The position numbers and the translations under genes are program-made. The notes under the pieces were generated by a model. The model ran no database searches. It was not told the DNA's origin and saw only the letters and a program-made list of their open reading frames with translations. 64,000 nt of DNA from Bradyrhizobium zhanjiangense (GTDB lineage: Bacteria; Pseudomonadota; Alphaproteobacteria; Rhizobiales; Xanthobacteraceae). Position 1 is the stretch's first letter; each line of letters starts with the position of its first letter. Location of the stretch: assembly GCF_004114935.1 (NCBI RefSeq), contig NZ_CP022221.1:8267001-8331000 (forward strand), in the 5' to 3' direction. This document shows, in pieces, positions 27,655 through 36,002 of this stretch.

Positions 27655-27931
27655 GGTTATGGACCGGGTTGAACGATGCAGCGAAAGTTCAAAACGGCCC
27701 CAGCCGCAGGTTGGGAGAAACAGCCGGGACCGGCATTCCCATTCCAATGTGCCGCAATCGGCGGTAATCGGCACGCTTGTTAGCTAGCCACATGAAAGCT
27801 AACGGACTGTTTCGAAGGACCCGAATTCGAATGAAGGTGCTTTGGACACCCCGCTCACATTGCGGCCGAAGCGCGCCGTAGGCCCTCTCTCGTGACTTGC
27901 TACGTCATACGCACATGAAAGCGCGGCGGCG

Positions 27932-28207
27932 TCATGCTGAGCGCCAGGTAGACATCCAACTGAGATTCGGTGCCTTACCCTGGTTGACGCCGCCCAAGAG
28001 CCAACTCACCCGCGCGCGGCCGCCCGCCCATTTGATGAAGTGATCGACGCCAGAAGGCCGCGTCAGATTGCAGCCGTCATAGCGGTGATGAATCACAAGC
28101 GTAGGCGGCAGTGCCAGGATTGATTCAACATTCCTTCGAGGCCGGACCCGACTCCGGACTGAGGTACCCGAGGTCAAGACCAGCGCGTCCGGCGTCGCGA
28201 CGCGCAC
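27932..28207 (-). pseudogene. C-terminal remnant of an alpha/beta hydrolase
   Basis: The complement reads PDALVLTSGTS, then LALPPTLVIHHRYDGCNLTR and ARVSWLLGGVNQGKAP. These follow the order of blocks near the C-terminus of a family of secreted or periplasmic alpha/beta hydrolases: a VLTSS strand, PVLVVHHxxDGC with the catalytic aspartate, and a GGxNQG block before the catalytic histidine. The nucleophile elbow and the histidine are missing. 27655-27931 shows nothing further. Confidence 0.45.
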
Positions 28208-28310
28208 CCCGGTGAGACGGAGCGCATCGTGGCCGTTATGGCTTGCTATAATTGGCTTGACTGCATCAACGTGAGGGAAGGCCGCCGGGGCTGGCGAGCT
28301 GGCGGGCCTT

Positions 28311-28325
28311 CACCCCATCGGGGTG
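28311..28325. terminator. Short GC hairpin in a 548-bp gene-free stretch (28208-28755)
   Basis: CACCCC-ATC-GGGGTG is a perfect 6-bp stem with a 3-nt loop, followed by TTGACCTT. A terminator-like hairpin, but with no real T-run. The rest of 28208-28755 is comparatively AT-rich, has no supportable gene, and presumably contains the promoter of the LamG gene at its right end. Confidence 0.2.
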
Positions 28326-28755
28326 TTGACCTTGACCCATTGCTTCTGCCGGCCGCCACGGATACGTCCATAGCGATCGTTTAAGCTGCATCGATTTCAA
28401 ATTCAGTCCGCAGCGAAAGTTGTCTTCGACGAACAGTCAGACTTGCTGACTCGGATCGTTGCCAGCAATTAATCCCTATCTTTGTCAACACCATTTACGG
28501 TATTTCTCCGGGCTTGAAACTCGATGTGTTGGGGAGCTTTGCTACTACTTCCGAGCAGGCACATTAGTTTCCCTTCCTTACATCCAGCGGTGGTGAACCG
28601 TAGGCTTAGGTGAAACACGCGCACCGCGTCACTGCCCTGGCAGATGGCATCAACGACGATAGCGATCTGCCCTGTCGCTAGCGAATTCCGTCGAGCCAGA
28701 CTCGCGATTAGCTGCGGATTGATCGCGTTGCTGTGCTCTCATACGGAGAGATCAC

Positions 28756-29370
28756 ATGGCGAATGATCCGCTTGTCTTTTACTCCTTCGATGAAACTAGC
28801 GGTTCCGTCGCGCACGATCAGCAAGACGGGTACGATGGTACAATCTTTGGCGCCACTCATGTACCCGGCGTCACCGGCAACGCCCTTCAATTTAACGGAT
28901 CGTCGGATTATGTAAGCGTGGCCGATTCACCTGACTGGAACTTCGGATCCGGGGATTTCACGCTTGAGTTCTGGGCCAATTTCAATTCAATCCCTAGCGG
29001 CAGCGCAGGACAGCCCGGAGATGTGCTTATAGGGCAAGATGAAGGGGGCGGAACGACAAACAAATGGTTTTTCGAAGCCTTTGACGGAAGCATAGGCTTT
29101 CACGTTAACACCGTGGACTCCGGATACTTCTTTATCGACGCTCCTTTCGAGCCGATCACCGGACAGTGGTACTCGTTCGATCTCGTCAAGTCTGGATCGT
29201 CATACCAGTTTTATGTTGATGGACAACTTGTCGGATCCGCCGCCGAGTCATTAGTCCTCCCAGACGTCAACGCGCCACTGACAATCGGCCATGCCGAGGC
29301 ATTCGGCTTCGATGGTCTGCTCGATGGTGTGGCAATCTATAACCGCGCATTGTCGCAGGCCGAAGTATAA
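28756..29370 (+). CDS. LamG/concanavalin-A-like lectin domain protein, prematurely ended
   Basis: 204 aa, almost entirely one LamG-like jelly-roll domain: DPLVFYSFDETSGSVAHDQQ, NALQFNGSSDYVSVADSPDW, FTLEFWANFN, YSFDLVKSGSSYQFYVDGQL and FDGLLDGVAIYNRALSQAEV are the usual strands. No signal peptide, as is normal for type-I-secreted adhesins. The ATG follows GGAGA. The TAA at 29368-29370 interrupts a frame that continues into a cadherin-like segment, so the protein was once longer. Base composition is lower in GC than the neighbours, suggesting transfer. Confidence 0.75.
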   Translation: MANDPLVFYSFDETSGSVAHDQQDGYDGTIFGATHVPGVTGNALQFNGSSDYVSVADSPDWNFGSGDFTLEFWANFNSIPSGSAGQPGDVLIGQDEGGGTTNKWFFEAFDGSIGFHVNTVDSGYFFIDAPFEPITGQWYSFDLVKSGSSYQFYVDGQLVGSAAESLVLPDVNAPLTIGHAEAFGFDGLLDGVAIYNRALSQAEV

Positions 29371-29565
29371 CAGTCGTATCGGGACGGCGCCGGTGTGCCG
29401 GGCGGCGGCCCGGTTATCACCTCCGATGGAGGCGGGGGCACGGCCGCTGTTTCAATTCCAGAGGACACAACTGCGGTCACGACTGTCGTAGCAACTGACG
29501 CAGATGGTCGGGCCTTCATGCTTCTAAGTTGTTTGATGAAGCGCCGTTACGCGCTCCGCTGGTGA
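29371..29565 (+). pseudogene. Cadherin-like continuation of the LamG gene after a nonsense codon
   Basis: In the same frame as the LamG domain, directly after its stop: QSYRDGAGVPGGGPVITSDG, then AAVSIPEDTTAVTTVVATDA. The VSIPEnTTaVttVtAtDaD pattern is the start of a cadherin-like repeat found in giant RTX/LapA-type adhesins. The frame decays after ATDADGRAF and stops at 29563-29565. The whole locus is therefore a fragment of a large surface adhesin. Confidence 0.65.
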
Positions 29566-29601
29566 CATCTCCGCCATCACTAGTCTGCACGCGAACGACT
29601 T

Positions 29602-29643
29602 CTTCTTTGTGTGACGGCGACGCTTCTTTGTGTGACGGCGAAG
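29602..29643. repeat. Two tandem 21-bp repeats
   Basis: CTTCTTTGTGTGACGGCGACG at 29602-29622 (21 bp; first 19 identical) is repeated at 29623-29643. Local duplication in decayed sequence between the adhesin remnant and the SnoaL-like gene; no function suggested. Confidence 0.7.
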
Positions 29644-29734
29644 CGTGAGCGACTGCGAAGATGGTGAGTAAAAATCCGCACAGGACCGACTTTTGGGACG
29701 CGAAAGACGACAACCTTCGAGAGGAGAATGTTCC

Positions 29735-30175
29735 ATGCGCATTACTTTAGCATCAACATTAATGGCTTTTCTGCTCACCGCCGCTCCGGCGATATCGCTC
29801 GCGGCGGACGCCAAGACGGACGTGGAGAAAGCCTACGCCACCTTTGACGCCGCATTTAACAAGCAGGACGCGAAGGCAGTCGCTGCCAACTATGTCCCGA
29901 CAGCCAAGGTGCTGCCGCCGACCCACGAAGTCACATCCGGCCCAGCGGAGATTGAAAAGTTTTTTGCCGGGTTCTTCGCAAATGGTGTGACCAATCATAA
30001 GCTGGAGGTCATCGACGCTGGCGGAGACGACAAGGTCGTGATTGGCACGGCCAAGTGGAGCGCTACAGGTAAGGACAAGGATGGCAAGCCGGCGGCATTC
30101 AGTGGACTTGCAATGCACGTTTTCGAACGCCAAGCAGATGGTTCGTTAAAGCTGAGGTTTCATACCTTCAACTGA
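29735..30175 (+). CDS. Secreted SnoaL/DUF4440-like (NTF2-fold) protein
   Basis: 146 aa. A Sec signal MRITLASTLMAFLLTAAPAI ends near SLAA-DA. The mature part, VEKAYATFDAAFNKQDAKAV and AANYVPTAKVLPPTHEVTSG, is the cone-shaped NTF2/SnoaL-like fold, with AEIEKFFAGFF and a C-terminal KLRFHTFN strand. Such proteins can be enzymes or ligand carriers; no catalytic signature tells which. GAGAGGAG precedes the ATG. Probably monocistronic. Confidence 0.75.
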   Translation: MRITLASTLMAFLLTAAPAISLAADAKTDVEKAYATFDAAFNKQDAKAVAANYVPTAKVLPPTHEVTSGPAEIEKFFAGFFANGVTNHKLEVIDAGGDDKVVIGTAKWSATGKDKDGKPAAFSGLAMHVFERQADGSLKLRFHTFN

Positions 30176-30223
30176 GTTGGCGGATGGTCCTGAAAACAAA
30201 AAATCCCGGCGGCATAAAGGCGC

Positions 30224-30244
30224 GGGCGTCAGCTTCTGACGCCC
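30224..30244. terminator. Perfect hairpin downstream of the SnoaL-like gene
   Basis: GGGCGTCA, a 5-nt loop GCTTC, then TGACGCCC: an 8-bp perfect GC-rich stem 49 bp after the stop codon. No T-run follows on the plus strand, so intrinsic termination would be weak; it may instead protect the transcript 3' end. Confidence 0.35.
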
Positions 30245-30442
30245 AAGCAGAGATTCAGGATCGGTGCGAGTGACCCCGATGGGACATTCCGCCGATTAAG
30301 AATTGCGCTGCTGCCCAAACGGCGCTTGAACAAATCAGCAGACCTGTTCGTTCGTCATTGCTATTGGACGGGTAGGCGCTATCGTATGCGAGCGGCCAAC
30401 CCGCGAGTTTCATCCATTAAATTGCAATTTTGGGAGACTCAC

Positions 30443-30718
30443 ATGAAGTTCATAGTCGCTTGGACTGTACCTCAAGGCACATTCAACACAGCAGTCGCAC
30501 GGTTCTTAGAAACCGGTGGCGCACCACCCGAGGGCGTCAAGATGTTGGGGCGTTGGCATGGCATGAACGGTCAGGGATTTGCCATCTCCGAATCGACTGA
30601 TCCAAAGGCCATGTATCGTTGGGTCTCTCAATGGGCTGACCTACTCCCGTTGACCGTCACTCCTTGCCTTGAAGACGGGGACGCGGGCGAGGTGATGGCG
30701 TCGCTACCGAAGCGTTGA
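30443..30718 (+). CDS. DUF3303-family protein
   Basis: 91 aa: MKFIVAWTVPQGTFNTAVAR then PPEGVKMLGRWHGMNGQGFA and AMYRWVSQWADLLPLTVTPC. This is the DUF3303 pattern, a small ferredoxin-like dimeric fold related to GYD/YCII-type proteins. Function unknown. GGGAGA stands before the ATG. The stop codon abuts the DNA-ligase remnant. Confidence 0.8.
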   Translation: MKFIVAWTVPQGTFNTAVARFLETGGAPPEGVKMLGRWHGMNGQGFAISESTDPKAMYRWVSQWADLLPLTVTPCLEDGDAGEVMASLPKR

Positions 30719-31185
30719 CCTCAATCGGATCAAAGCCATCGCCGCCGGCTTGGACGGCGATGGCATGCCGAGCAGGCTCGTCGAAGCCGCCCTCAAGAAC
30801 CGGATCAAGCATTTTGTCCTCGATGGCGAAGCAAGTCGTGCTCGGCGTCGATGGCATCTCCGATTTCAACGCGCTTCACTCGCGCAAGCACGATCACGAG
30901 GTGCAGTTCTGCGCCTTCGATATTCTTACTGAAGGCAGTGACGACTTGCGCATGCTCCCGCTGTCGATGCGGAAGACGAACTTGGAGCGCCTATTGGCGC
31001 GGCGTCCTGAAGGCGTGTTCGTCAATCCGTTTGAGCGTGGCGAGCTTGGGCCTGATCTGTTTCGAGCTGTAGGACTTGAAGGGCTGGTATCCAAGCGGCG
31101 TGACCGGCCGTATCAGGGCGGTAGGACCAAGCACTGGATCAAGGTGAAGAACCGCAAACACCCGGCGATGGAGCGCGAGCTGTGA
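30717..31185 (+). pseudogene. ATP-dependent DNA ligase (LigD-type) remnant, frameshifted
   Basis: First frame: SRLVEAALKNRIKHFVLDGE. After a shift near 30830 the next frame gives VVLGVDGISDFNALHSRKHD, VQFCAFDILTEGSDDLRMLP and GLEGLVSKRRDRPYQGGRTK ending WIKVKNRKHP. These are nucleotidyltransferase motifs III to V of LigD-type ligases. Motif I with the adenylated lysine (KxDG) is absent, so the fragment cannot ligate. A few residues before GLEGLV also appear deleted. A dead remnant of the bacterial NHEJ ligase family. Confidence 0.75.
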
Positions 31186-31339
31186 GCAGAGCGGCAGGTC
31201 CGTTCTGCAACTAACAGCGGACCTCAACGATCGATCGCTCCACTTCGCCTTGGGGCCCACCTGCGGACGTAGTCAGTTTGAAGCGAAGGCTATGCCGATA
31301 TATACCTCCTGTTGGAAGGAGAACCGGCCGCCATTCCGC

Positions 31340-31930
31340 TCAAGAAACCGTCCGCAACATTGGCGTCATCGTCGGCGAAGAACCGTGTTGTATCTCACCG
31401 ATGATCCTGAAGCCGTGGCGCTCATAAAGGGAAATGTTTCGCGGATTCGAACTTTCAAGGTAGGCGGCGATGCCCTCCTCGTCACATCGTCGAAGAGCGT
31501 GTTTCATCAGCAATGTGCCGAGGCCTTGGCCGATCCAGTTCGGATCGACGGCAATGAGGGGCAGATACCAATGTGGCTCGTGGGGATGATGTTCGGCCAT
31601 TCCCTGAAGCAGGTGTGGAATATCGTCGGCGATCTCCGGACGAAGAGACTGCGCCATGATTGCGCCCATGGCCGCTTCATCAGGCTCGACGCCGGGCGGC
31701 AGCCACAGGGCGGCCGCGCGAGCCCCTTCCGTGATGTAAGCCGTGCCATGCTCGAATGCCCGTCCGCCAAATGCGTTAACGAACTCAGGCATAATCCTGA
31801 GATATTCGGATGAGTCGGACCAAACCCAACGGGCCATTGGATCGGCTGCAAAGCCGAGCACAATGGTGCTGATCGTGCTTGCCTGAATGTTCGCGCCCGC
31901 AGATTTGACTTCCGACGCAGCTGTCATCAT
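31340..31930 (-). CDS. GNAT-family N-acetyltransferase
   Basis: 196 aa. The acetyl-CoA pyrophosphate loop is visible in LIAVDPNWIGQGLGTLLMKH (Q-G-L-G), followed by YLESSNPRNISLYERHGFRI, the usual motif B with the Tyr near the thiol. The N-terminal half with MARWVWSDSSEYLRIMPEFV resembles acetyltransferases of the YjdJ/antibiotic-acetylation-like class. GGGAGA before the twin ATG supports the 31930 start. Substrate unknown. Confidence 0.85.
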   Translation of the reverse strand: MMTAASEVKSAGANIQASTISTIVLGFAADPMARWVWSDSSEYLRIMPEFVNAFGGRAFEHGTAYITEGARAAALWLPPGVEPDEAAMGAIMAQSLRPEIADDIPHLLQGMAEHHPHEPHWYLPLIAVDPNWIGQGLGTLLMKHALRRCDEEGIAAYLESSNPRNISLYERHGFRIIGEIQHGSSPTMTPMLRTVS

Positions 31931-32039
31931 GCCGTCTCCCAGTCGATGGCGTCGGCCAAATTTATCAGATGCCTGTTTCCAAACAGAGCAGAACGGCTGT
32001 ACCAACGAGCCTTCGCGGCTGCGACCCAATGTCCATTCC

Positions 32040-32083
32040 GGGTCATGAGCGTTGTTTTGAAGGTCGGCTTGTTATTTCCGGTC
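32040..32083. repeat. Dispersed intergenic repeat, copy 1
   Basis: GGGTCATGAGCG, then GTTTTGAAGGTCGGC and TTTCCGGTCT. A related copy lies at 34545-34588. Together they look like members of a short repeat family scattered in intergenic DNA. Confidence 0.4.
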
Positions 32084-32162
32084 TGCCGTCAACTTCAGAC
32101 ATGTCCCTGCGCTGGCCGACGTTATGTGCCAACAACTGACCTTCGTTTTGATTTGCGTTAGC

Positions 32163-32456
32163 TTACGCAAGTCCCGCGATGATCTTGTCAACGTCCGCTT
32201 CCGCGAACACCTTGACCGAAGCCGTTCGTACGTTCCCGATGGCGGCCAGCGACAAGAGAAACTTGGCCATGGCCTCATCGTCGGTGGCCTCGGCGTGGAT
32301 GATGAGGTCATATGTTCCCATGGCGAGATAGCCGGCCTTGATGTCAACGCCAAACTTTTTGCCCAACTCCCTGGCGGCCGCTCGACGCTGCGGCATGTCC
32401 TTGATGGTCCGAACACCTTGCTCGGTGAAATTGCAGAGAAGCATGTACGTGGACAT
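32163..32456 (-). CDS. GYD-domain protein
   Basis: 97 aa: MSTYMLLCNFTEQGVRTIKD, then KAGYLAMGTYDLIIHAEATD. The MGTYDLI block corresponds to the conserved GxYD of GYD-domain proteins, small ferredoxin-like dimers of unknown role. A clear AAGGAG Shine-Dalgarno supports the start. Alone in its neighbourhood. Confidence 0.85.
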   Translation of the reverse strand: MSTYMLLCNFTEQGVRTIKDMPQRRAAARELGKKFGVDIKAGYLAMGTYDLIIHAEATDDEAMAKFLLSLAAIGNVRTASVKVFAEADVDKIIAGLA

Positions 32457-32544
32457 GGCGATTCTCCTTTGACAAAGAAGCAATGGACTTAACGGGTCCA
32501 CGTCGTGGATTATGCCACACTGCCTGCCCCCGCCCAACCACCAA

Positions 32545-33128
32545 GATCCCCTCAGGGCGGCTCGAAGCGGCTAGGGTCATTCTCGACCGAATTGGGCTAT
32601 CCGCGTGGCGTCCGGTTTAGCGCCGTTAGCAGCCAAAGTGCGGACTACCCTCAACTTCGGAAATATTCAGGCGTCGCGCAAACCGTCGTTAAGGGTCGAT
32701 TCCGTTGAAAAAGTCCCATGTGACGCGCACGCCTATTTTCTAAGGTGCTACCGGTGCGGTCGACGCCGTTAGACACCGGGGACCACGTCAATCTACACTG
32801 GATCGCTCTGCGGTCTTCCTAGCTTTGCCGTGAAGGCTCTTCTTTCGGAGGTCGCCCTGAGCTGATTTCAGCAAGATTTTTGCGCTGGTACTATTTTCGA
32901 CTTTTTCAGCAGTATCGGCCACTTCCGGACTCCGGACTCAATAGACTGTCGAACGCGGCTGCCAAACCGGTATGGGCAGGATCGTCACCCGATGATCTCG
33001 TCGGCGCGGGCCGACACCATTGGTGATATTTCAAGCCCGGGCACTTTCGCGGTCTTGAGGTTATGACAAACTCGAATTTGACCGATCTGATCGTCGGCAG
33101 GTCTGCCGGGCTTCGACGAGCAGTTCGA
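32545..33128. other. Gene-free stretch containing a MITE-like element
   Basis: No coding frame with family similarity or good codon bias. The only organised feature is the 32693-32920 element annotated separately; the sequence around it is unremarkable. Confidence 0.4.
32693..32920. mobile_element. MITE-like element or internally deleted IS
   Basis: A 228-bp segment bounded by imperfect inverted repeats. The left end reads GTCGATTCCGTTGAAAAAGT and the right end, on the complement, GGCCGATACTGCTGAAAAAG; about 17 of 22 positions agree. The inside has no ORF. The TGAAAAAGTC core resembles termini of insertion sequences common in Rhizobiales, so it may be a non-autonomous derivative. No clear target duplication was seen. 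Confidence 0.45.
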
Positions 33129-33242
33129 TTACCCGGGCTCGAACGGACCCGGCTCGAAGAAGCCCTCGATCGATTCGACCTTTACGTAGTTCTCGGCGAT
33201 GCTTTCGGGTGTTAGATGTGGATCGTAGAAGCCAGGTCCCAT
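33129..33242 (-). CDS. Doubtful short ORF or gene fragment
   Basis: 37 aa: MGPGFYDPHLTPESIAENYV then KVESIEGFFEPGPFEPG. Codon use looks genuine, but the size suggests a remnant or a small peptide. I do not recognise it. A TAA stands two codons upstream of the ATG, so it is not the end of a longer intact frame. Confidence 0.25.
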   Translation of the reverse strand: MGPGFYDPHLTPESIAENYVKVESIEGFFEPGPFEPG

Positions 33243-33385
33243 GGATTACTCTTGCGGCCAGTAGCAGAGCAACGCCCCGATAGCAGGTACAACGATCCAC
33301 GCGGTCTCATTCTTCATGGGACCAGAATTTACGAGAGGCTGGACCCGTTTGGCGAGGAGCATCTTTCCCGAGTGAGGTTTGGCTC

Positions 33386-34045
33386 TCACCAAATGCTCGG
33401 GACGAGCCGCCATCGGACCCGCGCGGCGTAGTCCGAATAGCCCGCAAGCTCTACGTGAAGAATTCGATCCTCGGTGATGGTGCGATGGAGCAGAAACGGC
33501 AGGCTGAAGATCACAACGAGCGCGGCCGCGAGCCACGATTCGAGTGCGGGTCCGCTTGCCGCTATAATCAGTATCCCGGCGGTGTATCCAGGATGGCGAA
33601 CGAAGGCGTAAGGCCCCGTGGTAACGACGTACTGGCCGCGGTCGGACTGGATGCGAATGACCGAGGAGAAGAACCGGTTCACGTGCATCGCCCATAGTGC
33701 CAGGGCGTAACCGGACCCGACCGTGAACAGACAAATGCCTTGCAGCCAGCCGGGCACGTCGTCGCTCCAATGGAAACGCCCACGGTCGAGCCCGGCAACG
33801 ATCCAATGCATAAACAGAACCAGCGAGAAGACTTTCAGCGCGAGTGGCGGCTTCATGCCGCCCGGCCGCATACGTTCGCGCAAGAGGTCTGGATCGAGCA
33901 TCGCGAACGAAACGATCATGACGACGGCAAAGATTGCGAGATACGCCCAAAAGCCCGGGATGGCGACCGTGCCAGCTGCGACGAACAATGCGGCGGCCGC
34001 GGCGACCACGAACAAGCCTGCGTTGAGGTAAGCCGAGGCTGGCAT
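33386..34045 (-). CDS. Isoprenylcysteine carboxylmethyltransferase-like membrane protein
   Basis: 219 aa with about five transmembrane helices (LFVVAAAAALFVAAGTVAI and others). The C-terminal TGPYAFVRHPGYTAGIL motif is the SAM-binding signature of the ICMT/PEMT superfamily, followed by a helix and a cytosolic end rich in E/R (TITEDRILHVELAGYSDYAA). Bacterial members methylate lipids or unknown small molecules, since prenylated proteins are absent. Transcribed toward gene-poor DNA; a MAPEG protein lies 64 nt upstream on the same strand. Confidence 0.88.
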   Translation of the reverse strand: MPASAYLNAGLFVVAAAAALFVAAGTVAIPGFWAYLAIFAVVMIVSFAMLDPDLLRERMRPGGMKPPLALKVFSLVLFMHWIVAGLDRGRFHWSDDVPGWLQGICLFTVGSGYALALWAMHVNRFFSSVIRIQSDRGQYVVTTGPYAFVRHPGYTAGILIIAASGPALESWLAAALVVIFSLPFLLHRTITEDRILHVELAGYSDYAARVRWRLVPSIW

Positions 34046-34109
34046 CCGCTGCTAACCATTTCAGAGGAAGCGAAGAGGTGCCACACATGAGCCTAGATCG
34101 TGCGGTCCG

Positions 34110-34505
34110 TCACTTCAGGAATAGCCCGGCAACAATCATCAGGATGCCGGTCGTCGGGATGTTCCACACGAGCGAACGAGCTAACGGCAGGTCCGCCATA
34201 TACAGGATTGCGTAGAGGATGCGACCCCAAAAGTAGAAGTGGGCTCCCCAGACGGTCAGCCAGCTGTGGGTGTTTGTCACGGTGACGGCAAGAATTGCAG
34301 CGGAGAAGAATGGAAAGATCTCAAGATGGTTTCGAAGTGCTCGTTCAGCCCTTCCGGCAATGCCGGTGAGCGGCGCAACGCTGTGTTCCCTTGAGCTGGC
34401 AGTCCACCAATAGCCTCGTTGCCGGCTCTGCAGGTGCGACACGATAATGATGTGCACGATGCCGAGGACTACGCTTGCGGCGAGCAGGACGAGTTCGATG
34501 GTCAT
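34110..34505 (-). CDS. MAPEG-family membrane protein
   Basis: 131 aa with four hydrophobic helices. RGYWWTASSREHSVAPLTGI lies after helix 1, and GRAERALRNHLEIFPFFSAA is the family signature (E-R-x-x-x-N-x-x-E). Eukaryotic relatives conjugate glutathione; bacterial members have uncertain roles. It is 64 nt upstream of the ICMT-like gene on the same strand and could be cotranscribed. Confidence 0.88.
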   Translation of the reverse strand: MTIELVLLAASVVLGIVHIIIVSHLQSRQRGYWWTASSREHSVAPLTGIAGRAERALRNHLEIFPFFSAAILAVTVTNTHSWLTVWGAHFYFWGRILYAILYMADLPLARSLVWNIPTTGILMIVAGLFLK

Positions 34506-34544
34506 ACAGGACAGTATACCCGCAGCCGCGTGGATGTCTGTTGT

Positions 34545-34588
34545 GGGTCATGAGCGCAGTTTGGAAGGTCGGCCGGTTGCTTCTGGTC
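34545..34588. repeat. Dispersed intergenic repeat, copy 2
   Basis: GGGTCATGAGCG, then GTTTGGAAGGTCGGC and CTTCTGGTCT. Similar to 32040-32083 at roughly four-fifths of positions in the same orientation. Confidence 0.4.
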
Positions 34589-34596
34589 TACCTCGA

Positions 34597-35091
34597 TCAG
34601 CCGACAACTGAGGACGCCGCCCGAACTTCGCATTCTCGCAGGTCTCTAACGAGTTTTGGAAGCAATCTTCCGGCTATCGAGCCAGACGGCACGAAACCGC
34701 AGTCTTCTGCACCCATCCGTCTATAGAAGGGCGGGGCCTGCGGGTCGCCCTCGATCATAAGCTTGTCTGCGCCCATAGCTGCTGCCCTACCGCAGGCCCA
34801 AACAAATAGAGCCCTGCCTACACCACCTCTCAGCACGGTAGGCTCAACGAAGAGCTTGAGCAAGTCGGCTTCCTTTCCAACCACCTTGACCTGCGCGACG
34901 CCAACGATTCTCCCGTGCTCTTCCGCAACAACGATCGAGGTTGACTGCAATTCAAGCGGATCAAACGAGAGTTCACGACGGCACGCCTCCATGAAGTCGT
35001 TGTCGTAATCCCATACTGCTTTCGACCGAAAACATAACGCTGAGAGCGCGGGCAGCTCTTCTACCGCGGGAGTTCGCATGAGGTACGGCAT
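34597..35091 (-). CDS. GNAT-family N-acetyltransferase
   Basis: 164 aa. RTPAVEELPALSALCFRSKA at the N-terminus, GVAQVKVVGKEADLLKLFVE for the central strand, and EPTVLRGGVGRALFVWACGR with R-G-G-V-G as the acetyl-CoA loop. DPQAPPFYRRMGAEDCG is the C-terminal motif B. Related to putative toxin- or polyamine-type acetyltransferases only at fold level. Substrate unknown. 35092-35423 downstream of its start side holds no gene I can support. Confidence 0.85.
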   Translation of the reverse strand: MPYLMRTPAVEELPALSALCFRSKAVWDYDNDFMEACRRELSFDPLELQSTSIVVAEEHGRIVGVAQVKVVGKEADLLKLFVEPTVLRGGVGRALFVWACGRAAAMGADKLMIEGDPQAPPFYRRMGAEDCGFVPSGSIAGRLLPKLVRDLRECEVRAASSVVG

Positions 35092-35423
35092 GATAGTGCC
35101 TTATTGGCTACGTTTGGCTGAAGCATAGCACTTTGGGTGCCCGAAGTCTGCTTCGCGACACAATGCGAAGAACTCGGGGTGAGCAAATCTAGTCCGCCAT
35201 GCCCCAATGAGCGGACCTCCGTCAGACGAGGCGTTACTTCGCTGATGGGCCAGCAGCGACGTTACCGGAGCGGCAGCGTTCGGCGCAAGCGGACGTTCAT
35301 CGCCCGACGTGCACAAATTCGCAGCCCAAAGGAAGCCGTGAACGACGAACAGAGGTCACCCCGTCAGGCGACCTTTTCGTAGCAGCAAATAGCCGATCAA
35401 CAGTCCCTCTAAAACTGCTCCTC

Positions 35424-36002
35424 TTATGCGAGCAGAAGATCTCCGAAATGAGCTTCGAACACGTGCAACGCGCCATGCAAGCTGCGGGATTCGTTGCCTG
35501 GCGTTTCGGCGAGTCCAGTCTCAAAGTTTTGTATTGCCGCAGTAGCCAGCAACAGCTCCTCGGACTGAGAAAGAGTCGAGTGGAGATATTCACTTTCGCC
35601 CGGCGTAGTTTCAATCTTGCCGAGAATGCCGATGGTGGCGAACCCCTCATAGAGAAGTGCTTCAGGGTCGTTGGCGAACAGCGCAGGTTCTGACTGCGTT
35701 AGCGCGTACATGCCCTCCAGCAGCTTGGCATCCGCATCGAAGGTCTGCTGTGGGGTTGCAGTGCCATCCCTCAAATGCTGATAGACCAGATCGTGTGCAT
35801 AAAAGAGCTGATCGAGATCGTCCTTTGGAGGATGAGCCAGATAGTCGGCTGTTCCGAACTCAGGAGTTCTCCCACCTTCTTCGCCAGCAGAATAGTTTGG
35901 GCCACCATAGTTTCCGTAACTCGGAACAGGAATGCCATGCTGTGTGGAAGGCAGGACCGAGCTCGGGTCAAAGCGTATCGTTACGTCCCAATTGATGTAC
36001 AT
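35424..36002 (-). CDS. Phospholipase A2-like (parvoviral VP1-type) domain protein
   Basis: 192 aa. Residues 25-40 (PVPSYGNYGGPNYSAG) look like the calcium loop of secreted and parvoviral-VP1 phospholipases A2. Residues 58-75 (PPKDDLDQLFYAHDLVYQ) match the catalytic helix, with the H70-D71 pair in the usual HD position and D64 before it. There is no cysteine network and no signal peptide, as in VP1 enzymes. The C-terminal half is helical and unrecognised. A GGGAGG Shine-Dalgarno fixes the ATG at 36002. Possibly a secreted effector or an antibacterial/phage-derived lipase; function is inference. Confidence 0.6.
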   Translation of the reverse strand: MYINWDVTIRFDPSSVLPSTQHGIPVPSYGNYGGPNYSAGEEGGRTPEFGTADYLAHPPKDDLDQLFYAHDLVYQHLRDGTATPQQTFDADAKLLEGMYALTQSEPALFANDPEALLYEGFATIGILGKIETTPGESEYLHSTLSQSEELLLATAAIQNFETGLAETPGNESRSLHGALHVFEAHFGDLLLA

